DNA from: Selenomonadales bacterium
GTDB lineage: Bacteria; Bacillota; UBA994
Assembly (NCBI GenBank): GCA_018335585.1
Contig: JAGXRZ010000020.1
Span: 124,001-188,000 of the forward strand
DNA length: 64,000 nucleotides
Direction: 5' to 3'
This document shows positions 24,718-33,199 of the stretch, piece by piece. Each line of letters starts with the position of its first letter. Within the stretch, counting starts at the first letter, position 1. The notes under the pieces are model-generated. The model saw only the letters and a program-made list of their open reading frames with translations. It did no database searches and had not been told where the DNA came from. A program made the translations under genes and the position numbers.

Positions 24718-24824
24718 ATTTAGGTAAAAAGCTCAGGCGGCGCAGTATATATTGACAGCAGTTGCCCGACAAGATAGTCTTAATTGGAAAAGACGACGGC
24801 AATGAAACGGAGGAGCGGATTTTT

Positions 24825-26669
24825 ATGCTTAAGTCATTGCGGGCCAAGCTCGTAACGGCCATGCTTGTCGCGGGGCTGTTACCCACGCTCGTACTTGGCG
24901 CGTGGAACATCAACGCCATCATTAACACAGTTAACAATAACGCCGAAGCGAACATGCGCGAGACCGTCGCCAACTTAAAGAAGACTATAGGGGCAAGGGT
25001 AGACGAAGCGCGCACCAATGCAGTGTTCTTGTCTGAGGCGCAGGCACTGCAGACAGGGAACGCGGAAGAAATCGCGGAGCTCTTTGCCGAGGCAAGAAAG
25101 CGCATTGGCGGCGCGGATCAGCTGATGCTTGTGGATCGTTCCGGCATAAGTACGCATAACACGATAGGCAGCGTACAAAACATGGCCAACCGAACCTACG
25201 TGCAGCGGGCGCTACAGGGAGAGGTAAACACCGCAATCGAGGTTGCGGCTGACGCAGGCATTACGCGGTTGATGGGAGCAGCGCCAGTCTATGACCGTCG
25301 CGGACAGCGTGTGGGCGCAGTCATAGTGGGCGTGAACTTGGCCGAACACAAGCGCCTAGTTGAGTTCTTTAGTCCAAACCAGGAAACGGATGAACGATAC
25401 TTAGTGAATCGTCACGGCATGTTTATAACGGATAGTCGCTTCTTGGAGCGCGCCATCGGTACTTCGGTCGCTTCGCAGCAAGCACTGAAGATGTTTCAGC
25501 CGGATGCGCCTGAGGTCTTCTTTGGTCGCTACACGAACTATGCAGGCGCGGACGTGTTTGGCGCGCTAACCTACGTTCCTGCACTCGACATCGTCGCTGT
25601 CGCAGAGCAGCATCGGGCTGAGGTGATGGCGCTTGTATTTGATAAAGTTATGGTGTTTGCCGTCATCATTGCGGGAGCGATAGCACTAACGATGGTAGTG
25701 GCGTGGGTCACTTCCTCTGGCATTTCTAAACGCATTAGACCCATCGTCAGAGGCGCCGAGGAAGTCGCAGGAGGTAACTTAGCGTTAGCATTCACGGTAG
25801 ATGGCGACGGTGACGAAATCGGTGCGCTTTCGCGTGCGTTTGTCACGATGGTGAAGAACTTAGGCGAGTTAATCAAAGGGGCGCAGACCTCTGCGCAGGA
25901 AGTGGCCGAACGCGCCAGCGTGATGAGCGGCAGCATTGCCGAGGTCGCAGCAGGAAACAACAGTCAAGCCAACATAACGCAAGAAGTAACTCGTACGCTA
26001 GAACAGCTTGCTGCCGCCACCGAGGAGATAGCCGCTAATGCGCAACACGCCTCGGCCGCCAGCGAATCCGCACAACAGGCCGCGGGAGACGGAGCCACGC
26101 GTATTGGGAACGCTATCGCCTCGCTGACTACAGTGCAAGAGAACGTAACCGGCCTGGTCAAGGTTTCGCAACAAATCGGCGGCATCGTCAATACAATTGA
26201 GTCTATCGCCGACCAGACTAACCTACTTGCCTTAAACGCGGCCATAGAGGCGGCGCGCGCCGGCGAGCACGGACGCGGCTTCGCCGTTGTCGCCGACGCC
26301 GTGCGCAGCTTAGCGGAACAAAGCCGGGAGTCTACGCAGGAAATCTCGCGGCTTATTCGCTCCATCCAAGAGCAAATCGACGCGGCGGTGAAAGTGAGCA
26401 CTCAGGGCACGGCCGGCGCGCGCGGCGCAAGAGAAGCGCTCGATAATATCGTCGCCAAGGTCAACGAGATTGCGTTGATGATTGAGGGTATCTCGGCAGC
26501 TGGCGAGGAACAAGCCGCCAGTGCCAACGAAGTCTCAGCCTCGATGCAGAATCTCGGAGCTATTACCGAGGAAGTAGCCGCGAGTTCCGAAGAAACTGCA
26601 GCAGCCAGTGCGCAACTCGCAGAGCTTGGCAAAGGGTTAGAGCAAGCGGCGAGAAAGTTTAGAGTATAA
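24825..26669 (+). CDS. methyl-accepting chemotaxis protein
   Basis: A 614-residue chemoreceptor. Membrane helix near 8-27, an extracellular Cache-like sensing domain ([25 protein letters not shown]), a second membrane helix near 283-307, HAMP, and the cytoplasmic signalling hairpin whose tip has [20 protein letters not shown] and [12 protein letters not shown]. The ligand is unknown. The ATG at 24825 has a GGAGGAGCGG ribosome site. It is transcribed away from cheW and ends at a strong terminator. No convincing sigma-D promoter was found for it. Confidence 0.95.
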   Translation: MLKSLRAKLVTAMLVAGLLPTLVLGAWNINAIINTVNNNAEANMRETVANLKKTIGARVDEARTNAVFLSEAQALQTGNAEEIAELFAEARKRIGGADQLMLVDRSGISTHNTIGSVQNMANRTYVQRALQGEVNTAIEVAADAGITRLMGAAPVYDRRGQRVGAVIVGVNLAEHKRLVEFFSPNQETDERYLVNRHGMFITDSRFLERAIGTSVASQQALKMFQPDAPEVFFGRYTNYAGADVFGALTYVPALDIVAVAEQHRAEVMALVFDKVMVFAVIIAGAIALTMVVAWVTSSGISKRIRPIVRGAEEVAGGNLALAFTVDGDGDEIGALSRAFVTMVKNLGELIKGAQTSAQEVAERASVMSGSIAEVAAGNNSQANITQEVTRTLEQLAAATEEIAANAQHASAASESAQQAAGDGATRIGNAIASLTTVQENVTGLVKVSQQIGGIVNTIESIADQTNLLALNAAIEAARAGEHGRGFAVVADAVRSLAEQSRESTQEISRLIRSIQEQIDAAVKVSTQGTAGARGAREALDNIVAKVNEIALMIEGISAAGEEQAASANEVSASMQNLGAITEEVAASSEETAAASAQLAELGKGLEQAARKFRV

Positions 26670-26674
26670 CGAGC

Positions 26675-26710
26675 AAAAACCCTTGAAGAGTCTATCCTTC
26701 AAGGGTTTTT
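26675..26710 (+). terminator. rho-independent terminator after the chemoreceptor gene
   Basis: A perfect stem: AACCCTTGAAG pairs with CTTCAAGGGTT around an 8-base loop, flanked by A and T runs. It starts a few bases after the mcp stop. The A run also makes it usable for the convergent minus-strand genes. Confidence 0.9.
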
Positions 26711-26975
26711 ATGTCTGGCAACCGACGTCCCTTCGGCGTGCGGTCAAAATCTGAATCAAGACTAATGAGGATATACCCGAACTTCTCGGCGGCCACATAC
26801 TGATAGGCATCATCGAAACTCAACTTGTATTGGTTCCGTAATTGAAGCGCAAGCCGGAGATCGGCAGCATCGCCAGCCTTCGCCCCTCTACCTGCTGAAA
26901 GAATCGATGAACCTCCTCTGCCTTCTCCTGATCAAGAAGCAACTCCAGCCAGATATTCGTGTCTATCAGATACAT
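26692..26975 (-). pseudogene. PIN-domain (VapC-type) toxin remnant with internal deletion and frameshift
   Basis: The minus strand starts MYLIDTNIWLELLL with the first catalytic Asp of a PIN domain, right at the antitoxin stop. After about 33 residues the frame runs to a stop in unrelated residues. In another frame the family C-terminus follows: LSFDDAYQYVAAEKFGYIL, then LDSDFDRTPKGRR. Intact relatives are about 130-145 residues; here only about 95 codons remain, so roughly 45 central residues are gone. The last codons run into the mcp terminator. Confidence 0.82.
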
Positions 26976-27187
26976 GAATGGTCATTCCCCCACCACTCTA
27001 GAGCCTTCTTTTGCAGTTCCAAAGAGGTGAACTGGGTGCGGTGCTCCCGAAGCGCGCCCGCCCACGTCAACCTTAGCTTCCTCTGTCTCCTGTACACCTT
27101 CCTCTCCCACAGGAACTCCACGAAATCTCGCACTTCTTGCTGAAGATCTGGCGGCAGCTTCTCGACAAGCTCTTGTATAGATTGCAT
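26966..27187 (-). CDS. DUF2281-type antitoxin
   Basis: A 73-residue protein with SIQELVEKLPPDLQQEVRDF and FVEFLWERK, the typical DUF2281 start, followed by a Trp-rich C-terminus (EWWGNDHSCI) that usually contacts the toxin. These proteins pair with PIN ribonucleases. Its stop overlaps the ATG of the adjoining toxin remnant. It appears intact while the toxin is broken. A good sigma-A promoter and a ribosome site GGAGG lie upstream. Confidence 0.8.
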   Translation of the reverse strand: MQSIQELVEKLPPDLQQEVRDFVEFLWERKVYRRQRKLRLTWAGALREHRTQFTSLELQKKALEWWGNDHSCI

Positions 27188-27236
27188 GGCTTCCTAGATC
27201 CTCCTTTTTGCCATTCTGAGGGCCACCCGTATGATT

Positions 27237-27265
27237 ATTATACTTTCGTCTTGCATGCAATGCAA
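27237..27265 (-). promoter_or_regulatory. sigma-A promoter with palindromic operator candidate for the antitoxin
   Basis: TTGCAT-N17-TATAAT on the minus strand. The palindrome TTGCATGCAA (27251-27260) fills part of the spacer, a likely place for antitoxin autorepression. The -10 is a perfect consensus. Confidence 0.6.
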
Positions 27266-27273
27266 TGAGGCAT

Positions 27274-28386
27274 TTAGGGGCGGACGGTGCCTAACTCCCG
27301 TACTAGCTCAACTACAAATTCCACGGCGGTCTCTACGGTAGTTATGTCCACATTCTCTAGTGTGTCAGTGGGCCAATGCCAGTTAGGCAGCAGCCCCGCG
27401 TCAGAAACTGCGAGGAAGCTAATGGCCTTAAACCCACGCACTAAGGCCGGCATGGCATCGGTAGACAGCAGGGTGTAAACGCCGGGGGTTACGCCTAAGT
27501 CACTGCGGCGTGCGGCCACTCTTTCGCAGGCCGCGAGCAGTGCGGGTGTAGCCTTAAAGACCGGAAACATGCCCTCGCCGTGCATGTAATGCAGGCGACC
27601 GCTGCCGATATTGTCAAGATTAATGAAGTAGGCGTCGCGATAGCCTGCTCCGTGCCGTTCCAGGAACCGGGCCATGCCATAGGTGCCGGCTTCCTCTGCC
27701 CCGGTTAAGAGCACAGAAAGTTCTGCACCGGGGTAGTCCTTTAGGCGTGCAGCCGCTTCGAGCACCGCCGCCACACCGGAAGCGTTGTCGTTAGCGCCGG
27801 GCGTATACTTGTTCCAGAACTCGCGGTGGATAAGTGTCAGAGACGCGAAGGCCAAATAAAGCGTAGGGATAAGCGCGACTATGCGCCAGTAACCGCCAGG
27901 CCACTGCGATGCGGCTATGAGGGGTGGCGAGACAATAAAGGACCACGCCATCAGAAGAAACGAAGTTCTAAACCCTGTGACTAGAGCCGGGCTAAAGTTA
28001 AGCCCGGCTTTGCTGCTGTCAAGATGGGCGACTAGAACTACCTTGACCCCTTGCCCGCCGTGTTTGGCAATGACGTTTTGACTGCGTCCGGTGGGAAAGA
28101 GACGGCTTAAAGCGGGGATGGTGTTTAGGTCAAGGAAGAATAGCGCAGTGCCCAATAATCCAAGCCAAGCATTGCCGAGCATCCACGCCACCAGCGGCCA
28201 CCAAAAGAAGCACACGTGCAACCAAGAAAACGTGGTCAATGACCGGAAAGGCTGTTGCTCCGTCTTAAACCCTAAACCTGCTAGGTAGTTTTCTGCATAC
28301 ACAGCCGCCTCACGTTCCGCCGGTGTACAACTGCCGCGCGGACCGATAGTCTCAGCCAAGTGCTTGATATGCGCTTTAACCTTCAC
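27274..28386 (-). CDS. membrane-embedded M28-family zinc peptidase
   Basis: About 370 residues. Metal-site motifs of M28 aminopeptidases are present in order: VLVAHLDSS, GANDNASGVAAVLE, LTGAEEAG, FINLDNIG and NWHWPTD. Hydrophobic stretches near residues 55-88 suggest two membrane helices, and two more (about 135-180) lie between the HLDSS and GANDNAS motifs, so the catalytic domain is interrupted by membrane segments. The GTG at 28386 follows GAGGTGAT; an upstream ATG at 28404 lacks a site. Substrate unknown. Neighbours are accessory genes. Confidence 0.82.
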   Translation of the reverse strand: MKVKAHIKHLAETIGPRGSCTPAEREAAVYAENYLAGLGFKTEQQPFRSLTTFSWLHVCFFWWPLVAWMLGNAWLGLLGTALFFLDLNTIPALSRLFPTGRSQNVIAKHGGQGVKVVLVAHLDSSKAGLNFSPALVTGFRTSFLLMAWSFIVSPPLIAASQWPGGYWRIVALIPTLYLAFASLTLIHREFWNKYTPGANDNASGVAAVLEAAARLKDYPGAELSVLLTGAEEAGTYGMARFLERHGAGYRDAYFINLDNIGSGRLHYMHGEGMFPVFKATPALLAACERVAARRSDLGVTPGVYTLLSTDAMPALVRGFKAISFLAVSDAGLLPNWHWPTDTLENVDITTVETAVEFVVELVRELGTVRP

Positions 28387-28406
28387 ATATATCACCTCGC
28401 GCATAC

Positions 28407-28434
28407 TTTCGCCAAAATACGGGGGAGTACCTGC
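28407..28434 (-). promoter_or_regulatory. weak sigma-H-like promoter of the M28 peptidase gene
   Basis: GCAGGTACT-N12-GGCGAAA, two or three mismatches from RnAGGAwww-N11/12-RnnGAAT. The layout matches the flgB and asp23 candidates. It ends about 20 bases from the GTG. Confidence 0.35.
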
Positions 28435-28447
28435 TTGTCACAGAGCA

Positions 28448-29524
28448 CTAAGAGCTACTGCCTTCATCCTTTTCGTTCGTAATTTGTTGCTCGAGGAGTT
28501 TAATTTCTCGATCGAAGTCAGACTCGAACAGCTTGTCCTGTATGATTCGATACTTCTCAAACTCACTTTCGGCGCGGTCTTTTGCGATTTGGGAGGAAAT
28601 ACGCCCGGCATCGCTTAAGATTACTCGATCATCCGCTTGAAGGAATATGTCAAGCCTCTTAGCCCAATCCTCCATGGTCATTGGGATGCGTCGCTTAGCG
28701 CGGCTTTCTGCTAGGTCGAGGTAAGCATTAACGATACGACTAAGTTCATGCATCTCTGAACCTGTTAGGTAATTCTTAGCGATGGCAACATCTCTCTTAA
28801 GAATCTTTCCATCCGGGCTGTTTTCCCAAGTGGTTAGCCCCATGTACTCCTTATTGGCGTCGGCCCGGTTGTATATCATCTCAGCAGCAGTTTGCCCATG
28901 GACGGCAAAGTGCAGCTTGTTCTGAACTTTCGAGAAAAACTCCTTGGTTACTGGTGACCGGCTGTCATAGTCCATTGCAGTGGCGTAGATGTCAGTAATC
29001 TTCTGATAGAAGCGTCTCTCAGAAAGCCTAATCTCCCGGATTTCTTCGAGTAACCGCTCGAAGTAGTCTTCATCAAGAAAGGCACCACTTTCCATTCGCT
29101 TTCTGTCGAGCAGATAACCCCGCAAGGTGAAGTTACGCAGTACCCGTGTCGCCCATTGACGAAACGCTGTCGCACGCCTTGAATTGACGCGGTACCCTAC
29201 AGCAATAACAGCATCAAGGTTATAATGCTTAACGGTGCGCCTTACTTCGCGGGTCCCTTCGATTTGAACTGCCGAGAAAGTCTCGGTAGTTGCCCTTTCG
29301 TTCAGCTCCTCCTCGCCATAAATGTTCTTTAGATGAAATGAGATGTTGTCAACCGACGTATCGAACAACAACGCCATTTGCTTCTGTCCTACCCACAGCG
29401 TTCCGTCTTGAACACGCACGTCGACCCCATCGCCTCCAGCTTGGTAGGAGAGTATCAGGAATTCGGCAGTGCTATTGCGAATTTGCAGGTCTCTTGTTCG
29501 TTTCTTCTCATTCACGACTTTCAC
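28448..29524 (-). CDS. rhuM: RhuM family protein
   Basis: A 358-residue protein with the RhuM family features LWVGQKQMALLFDTSVDNIS, KHYNLDAVIAVGYRVNS and FRQWATRVL. The family is found on pathogenicity islands and defence-related loci; its biochemical role is not established. The DNA is visibly more AT-rich than the flanking core genes, and the neighbours (broken toxin gene, peptidase) are accessory, so horizontal acquisition is plausible. The start is uncertain: GTG codons at 29524 and 29515 are possible. Confidence 0.85.
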   Translation of the reverse strand: MKVVNEKKRTRDLQIRNSTAEFLILSYQAGGDGVDVRVQDGTLWVGQKQMALLFDTSVDNISFHLKNIYGEEELNERATTETFSAVQIEGTREVRRTVKHYNLDAVIAVGYRVNSRRATAFRQWATRVLRNFTLRGYLLDRKRMESGAFLDEDYFERLLEEIREIRLSERRFYQKITDIYATAMDYDSRSPVTKEFFSKVQNKLHFAVHGQTAAEMIYNRADANKEYMGLTTWENSPDGKILKRDVAIAKNYLTGSEMHELSRIVNAYLDLAESRAKRRIPMTMEDWAKRLDIFLQADDRVILSDAGRISSQIAKDRAESEFEKYRIIQDKLFESDFDREIKLLEQQITNEKDEGSSS

Positions 29525-29553
29525 CGTCCTTCGACTCGATTCGGTGTGTGCGT

Positions 29554-31062
29554 TTACCCCAACCCTGCTCCCGTACGGTAACTTATGGCTTCGGCAATAT
29601 GCGCAGCCAGAATGGCGTCGCTCGCGGCGAGGTCGGCAATAGTGCGCGCCACCTTCAGGATGCGGTCATGCGCTCGGGCCGACAGTGCCAGTTTGGCGTA
29701 GGCGCTCTTTAAGAGCTGCTCGGCCGCTGGGTCAAGCGCTAGGCGGCGGAGGTGTCTATGTTGCAGGCGGGCATTACAGAAGAGGCCATACGGCGCAAGT
29801 CGAGTCTCCTGTCGGCTGCGCGCCTGTATTACCCTGCCGCGGATAGTGGCAGAGGACTCGCCCTGCGCGCGACTAGACAGTTCATGATACTCAAGCCGCG
29901 GCACAGACAACTGCAGGTCGATGCGGTCAAGGAGAGGTCCCGAGATCTTCCCTTGGTAGCGCGAAACATCCCCCGCAGAACAAGTGCAAGGCTTGAGTTT
30001 GTCGCCTAAATACCCGCAGGGGCAAGGGTTCATGGCGGCCACCAACATAAACTGCGCCGGATAAGTAAGGGTGGCGCTGACGCGGGCAATAGTCACGTTA
30101 CCGTCTTCTAAGGGTTGGCGCAGCTGCTCTAGCACGCGCTTGCTGAACTCCGGCAGTTCGTCAAGGAACACTACGCCGTGGTGGGCCAGACTGACTTCGC
30201 CGGGCTGCGGAACCTTGCCCCCACCGATTAATCCTCCGTAGGAAATAGAGTGGTGAGGAGCACGAAAAGGTCGTTCGCTCACCAAAGTACCCCTGTCCGC
30301 CAACAGACCCGCTACGCTGTAAATCTTGGTGACCTCGAGTGCTTCCTGCGGTTGCATCGGCGGCAAAATTGAGGGCAGGTGTCTCGCTAAGAGTGTCTTG
30401 CCGGAACCCGGCGGGCCTACAAGTAACACATTGTGGCCCCCCGCTGCGGCAATCTCTAAGGCGCGTTTGGCTTGGTCTTGCCCCGCGATATCCTTAAAAT
30501 CGCAGCTTGACTGCGTCTCCGCTGAGACAGTCATGGGAGCGGGAGGACAGGTAACAGTCCCTTGCAGAATTCCGATAAGCTCGGAGAGGCTCGCTGCAAA
30601 GGTGACAGGCAACCCTTCTACTAGCGTTGCCTCGCGCGCATTATCTGTCGGCACGACAAAAGCGCGGCCCTCCCGCTTGGCGACTAAAGCCATGGGCAAG
30701 GCCCCGTGAATCGGTCGCAAGGCACCGTCTAAAGACAGCTCGCCCGCGAAAACGGCGTCGGCTAACACCGAGGAATCGAGCTGCCCAGAGGCCACCAAGA
30801 GACCTATGGCAATGGGCAGGTCAAAGCCCGAGCCTTCTTTGCGCAAGTCAGCCGGGGCGAGATTTACCGTGATGCGCCGCGGCGGCATCTCAAAACCGCA
30901 GTTCTTAACCGCGGAACGGACACGCTCGCGCGCCTCCCGCACGGCCGTATCGGGCAACCCGACAATGTCAAAGGCCGGGAGCCCCAGGGCTACATCTACC
31001 TCTACATCAACTAGGTACGCCTCAATGCCATATACTGTTGAGCCGAGAACTTTTGCGAGCAT
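29554..31062 (-). CDS. YifB/ComM family Mg chelatase-like AAA+ protein
   Basis: A 502-residue protein. The N-terminal Lon-like domain has VDVEVDVALGLPAFDIVGLP and AVKNCGFEMPPRRITVNLAP; the AAA+ domain has Walker A VGPPGSGKTLLARHLP, VVFLDELPEF and NPCPCGYLGD; the C-terminal part has YRTGAGL. Homologues act as helicases that aid branch migration during integration of transformed DNA. ATG at 31062 with AAAGGAG upstream; that ribosome site directly touches a heptamer array. Confidence 0.95.
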   Translation of the reverse strand: MLAKVLGSTVYGIEAYLVDVEVDVALGLPAFDIVGLPDTAVREARERVRSAVKNCGFEMPPRRITVNLAPADLRKEGSGFDLPIAIGLLVASGQLDSSVLADAVFAGELSLDGALRPIHGALPMALVAKREGRAFVVPTDNAREATLVEGLPVTFAASLSELIGILQGTVTCPPAPMTVSAETQSSCDFKDIAGQDQAKRALEIAAAGGHNVLLVGPPGSGKTLLARHLPSILPPMQPQEALEVTKIYSVAGLLADRGTLVSERPFRAPHHSISYGGLIGGGKVPQPGEVSLAHHGVVFLDELPEFSKRVLEQLRQPLEDGNVTIARVSATLTYPAQFMLVAAMNPCPCGYLGDKLKPCTCSAGDVSRYQGKISGPLLDRIDLQLSVPRLEYHELSSRAQGESSATIRGRVIQARSRQETRLAPYGLFCNARLQHRHLRRLALDPAAEQLLKSAYAKLALSARAHDRILKVARTIADLAASDAILAAHIAEAISYRTGAGLG

Positions 31063-31076
31063 GGTGTCACTCCTTT

Positions 31077-31104
31077 GAGCTGTGAGCTGTGAGCGGTGAG
31101 CTGG
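31077..31104 (+). repeat. heptamer array, GAGCTGT family, touching the yifB ribosome site
   Basis: Units GAGCTGT, GAGCTGT, GAGCGGT and GAGCTGG. The array begins at the base after the complement of the yifB AAAGGAG site (31070-31076). Confidence 0.85.
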
Positions 31105-31113
31105 GGTAATCAT

Positions 31114-31141
31114 GAATCGTGAATCGTGAATCGTGAACTGG
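31114..31141 (+). repeat. heptamer array, GAATCGT family, four units
   Basis: Three perfect GAATCGT units followed by GAACTGG. The fliS-side array has the same order: GAATCGT units closed by a GAACTNN unit. Confidence 0.85.
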
Positions 31142-31186
31142 GGGCTGTCACAGGCGTTAGGCACTAGGCGAGGCAAGAAAAGAGCA

Positions 31187-31263
<77 letters not shown>

Positions 31264-31293
31264 AGGAGCTTGCGGCGCCCCATCCTCTAGCGG

Positions 31294-31321
31294 AGCACGA
31301 AGCACGAAGCACGAAGCACGC
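31294..31321 (+). repeat. heptamer array, AGCACGA family, four units
   Basis: Three perfect AGCACGA units and one AGCACGC. This family is seen only here in the window. Confidence 0.88.
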
Positions 31322-31352
31322 TCCCTCTTCATGAACATACGTTCGCTACGCA

Positions 31353-31381
31353 CAAAAAAACTCCTGCTAACGCGAGGAGTT
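31353..31381 (-). terminator. rho-independent terminator after yraN
   Basis: AACTCCT pairs with AGGAGTT around a 9-base loop and is followed on the minus strand by a run of T. It is 5 bases past the yraN stop and ends the ylxM-to-yraN transcription unit. Confidence 0.85.
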
Positions 31382-31385
31382 CTTT

Positions 31386-31748
31386 TTACGGTCCTAGGAT
31401 ATGCTCGAAGAGCTCGATAGACGGCGGCTGACTCGGGAGCTCAACGATGCAGATGGCGTCAAATTTTAGGCCAATAAAGGGTGGAGCCTCGCCGCTCATC
31501 AGGAATTCGGTCACCGCCGAGCGAAAGTGTGACAGCTTGCGTGGAGTAATCGCCTCGGCGGGGTGTCCTTGGTCGAGGTCCCGCCTGTACTTAACCTCGA
31601 CAAAGAGCAACGTGCCACCTCGCATAGCTATAAGGTCTATCTCGCCGCGCGAGCCGCGGAAGTTACGAAACAGAATCTTATACCCTTGTTCCGTCAGATA
31701 CTGCGCTGCCAATTCTTCGCCGCGCTGGCCAACCGCCCGACTAGACAC
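31386..31748 (-). CDS. yraN: YraN family (UPF0102) endonuclease-like protein
   Basis: A 120-residue protein with RGEELAAQYLTEQGYKIL, RNFRGSRGEIDLIAM and TLLFVEVKYRRD: the Holliday-junction resolvase-like fold with the E...D...E-x-K catalytic pattern. Role not established. The GTG start overlaps the rnhB stop by eight bases, so it is probably translated by coupling. rnhB-yraN adjacency is widespread. Confidence 0.92.
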   Translation of the reverse strand: MSSRAVGQRGEELAAQYLTEQGYKILFRNFRGSRGEIDLIAMRGGTLLFVEVKYRRDLDQGHPAEAITPRKLSHFRSAVTEFLMSGEAPPFIGLKFDAICIVELPSQPPSIELFEHILGP

Positions 31749-32343
31749 GAGACCTATCCCACCGCGCGAGGAAGCTACGGCGATGTAAGGCGCACGGGCC
31801 GTTTAGCGCCAGGGCGGCATAGTGGCCCTTCGTGCCATAACCCTTGTGTGCGCTCAGCCCGAAGCCGGGGTACTGACTGTCGAGCTCGCACATTGTCCTG
31901 TCGCGCTCTACCTTGGCGATAATGCTCGCGGCGGCAATGGAAAGCGAGAGTTGGTCACCCTTGATCACGGCCTCCTGTACTAATGAAGGGTGCGCACGGG
32001 GGAAGTGAAAGGCATCTAGCAGCAAGACATCGGGCGCGAGCAGTGCTACGATTTCCTCCTGGCAGCTATATATGGCCTCCACAATCCCATGTGCGTCAAT
32101 ATAGGCTTGGTCGCGGCTGACACAGGCGTAAGCGCAGGCAGTTGACGTTATGTAAGTAGAAAGACGCTCTCGCTCACGCGCGCTAAGCGCCTTAGAGTCA
32201 CGAATGCCCTCTCCTGCCGCCCCCTGACGCCAGATGACTCCGCCAACCGTGACAGGTCCGGCAAGTGCGCCTCTCCCCACTTCATCCATGCCCAAAACCC
32301 GCTGATAGCCCTGTGCCCAATACTTTTCTTCTAATCGGAGCAT
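31741..32343 (-). CDS. rnhB: ribonuclease HII
   Basis: A 200-residue enzyme with MDEVGRGALAGPV (catalytic Asp-Glu), LLLDAFHF and KGDQLSLSIAAASIIAKVER plus HKGYGTKGHYAAL. It cuts the RNA part of RNA-DNA hybrids and removes single ribonucleotides from DNA. It lies six bases after rbgA. Confidence 0.96.
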   Translation of the reverse strand: MLRLEEKYWAQGYQRVLGMDEVGRGALAGPVTVGGVIWRQGAAGEGIRDSKALSARERERLSTYITSTACAYACVSRDQAYIDAHGIVEAIYSCQEEIVALLAPDVLLLDAFHFPRAHPSLVQEAVIKGDQLSLSIAAASIIAKVERDRTMCELDSQYPGFGLSAHKGYGTKGHYAALALNGPCALHRRSFLARWDRSRV

Positions 32344-32349
32344 GGCTTT

Positions 32350-33195
32350 TCACTCCCTATCGAGCGTAAACCTACCGAGCTTGCCGAGGCGAAACTCCTG
32401 TAAGAGCAAATCTGCCGCGCGGGACAAATCAACTTGCCCGCCGGCTAGTAGGCACCCTCGCCTCTCCCCAATCTTGTGTAAAATGTCGGGAGCGAGTAAG
32501 CCGGGTGCACCTGCTACGCCGAACCTAGCGGTGAGCGCAGTGGGGTAAGCGACGGCAAGAAACTCCACCAAACGCTCCGCCAACTCGCGATTGTCGAAGC
32601 CGCCCTCCCCTATAGCCCCCGTAACAGCAAGGCGAAAGGCAATGTCAGGGTCCTCAAGGCGCGGCCACAAGAGGCCCGGCGTGTCAAGCATCTCTAAGCC
32701 GGAGTCGAGGCGAATCCACTGCTTGGCGCGAGTTAGGCCGGGCAAGGCCCCGGTGCGGGCAGCTTTGCGCTGGCACAGCGCGTTAATGAGGCTAGACTTG
32801 CCTACGTTAGGGATGCCGGCCACCATCACGCGCGGCGCGCGCAAGGGCCTGCCACTTGTGCGGTCACGCGGCAGGGTCCCCTCCACGGCCTGCTTGGTTT
32901 TGCCAAGGAGCTCTCGCATGCCGCGTTGTGCACGCGCGTTTACGGCCACACAAGGAATCCCCTCGCGCGCGAAATGAGCCGCGAAAGCCGCCGTGGCCAA
33001 TTCATCGGCCAGGTCGGGCTTAGTTAGCGCAATAACCCGCGGCTTGTCGCCAAGCATATGCGCAAGCAGCGGGTTAGCACTAGATATCGGAATGCGTGCA
33101 TCTCTAAGCTCAATGACCACATCCACGAGCGGGATACATTCAGACAAGAGCTGCTTTGCTTTGGCCATGTGGCCCGGAAACCACTGAATACTCAT
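32350..33195 (-). CDS. rbgA: ribosome biogenesis GTPase RbgA (YlqF)
   Basis: A 281-residue circularly permuted GTPase: the G4 motif TKPD comes first, then G1 GIPNVGKSSLINAL and G3 DTPGLLWPR. N-terminal IQWFPGHMAKA is the YlqF signature. RbgA is needed for late assembly of the 50S subunit in Bacillus. Adjacent to lepB and rnhB as in Bacillus. Confidence 0.96.
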   Translation of the reverse strand: MSIQWFPGHMAKAKQLLSECIPLVDVVIELRDARIPISSANPLLAHMLGDKPRVIALTKPDLADELATAAFAAHFAREGIPCVAVNARAQRGMRELLGKTKQAVEGTLPRDRTSGRPLRAPRVMVAGIPNVGKSSLINALCQRKAARTGALPGLTRAKQWIRLDSGLEMLDTPGLLWPRLEDPDIAFRLAVTGAIGEGGFDNRELAERLVEFLAVAYPTALTARFGVAGAPGLLAPDILHKIGERRGCLLAGGQVDLSRAADLLLQEFRLGKLGRFTLDRE

Positions 33196-33199
33196 GGCT

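Noticed and set aside
24751-24790. Sigma-D or sigma-A promoter of the chemoreceptor gene
   Set aside because: TTGACA is present but no acceptable -10 lies at the right distance; CCCGACAA lacks a TAAA at 15-16 bases.
24641-25105. Possible long N-terminal extension of CheW
   Set aside because: It crosses the divergent promoters and the mcp start; the family start and a good ribosome site are at 24640.
26982-27260. 92-codon frame over the antitoxin gene
   Set aside because: It is an out-of-frame shadow of the DUF2281 gene, crosses its promoter and has no ribosome site.
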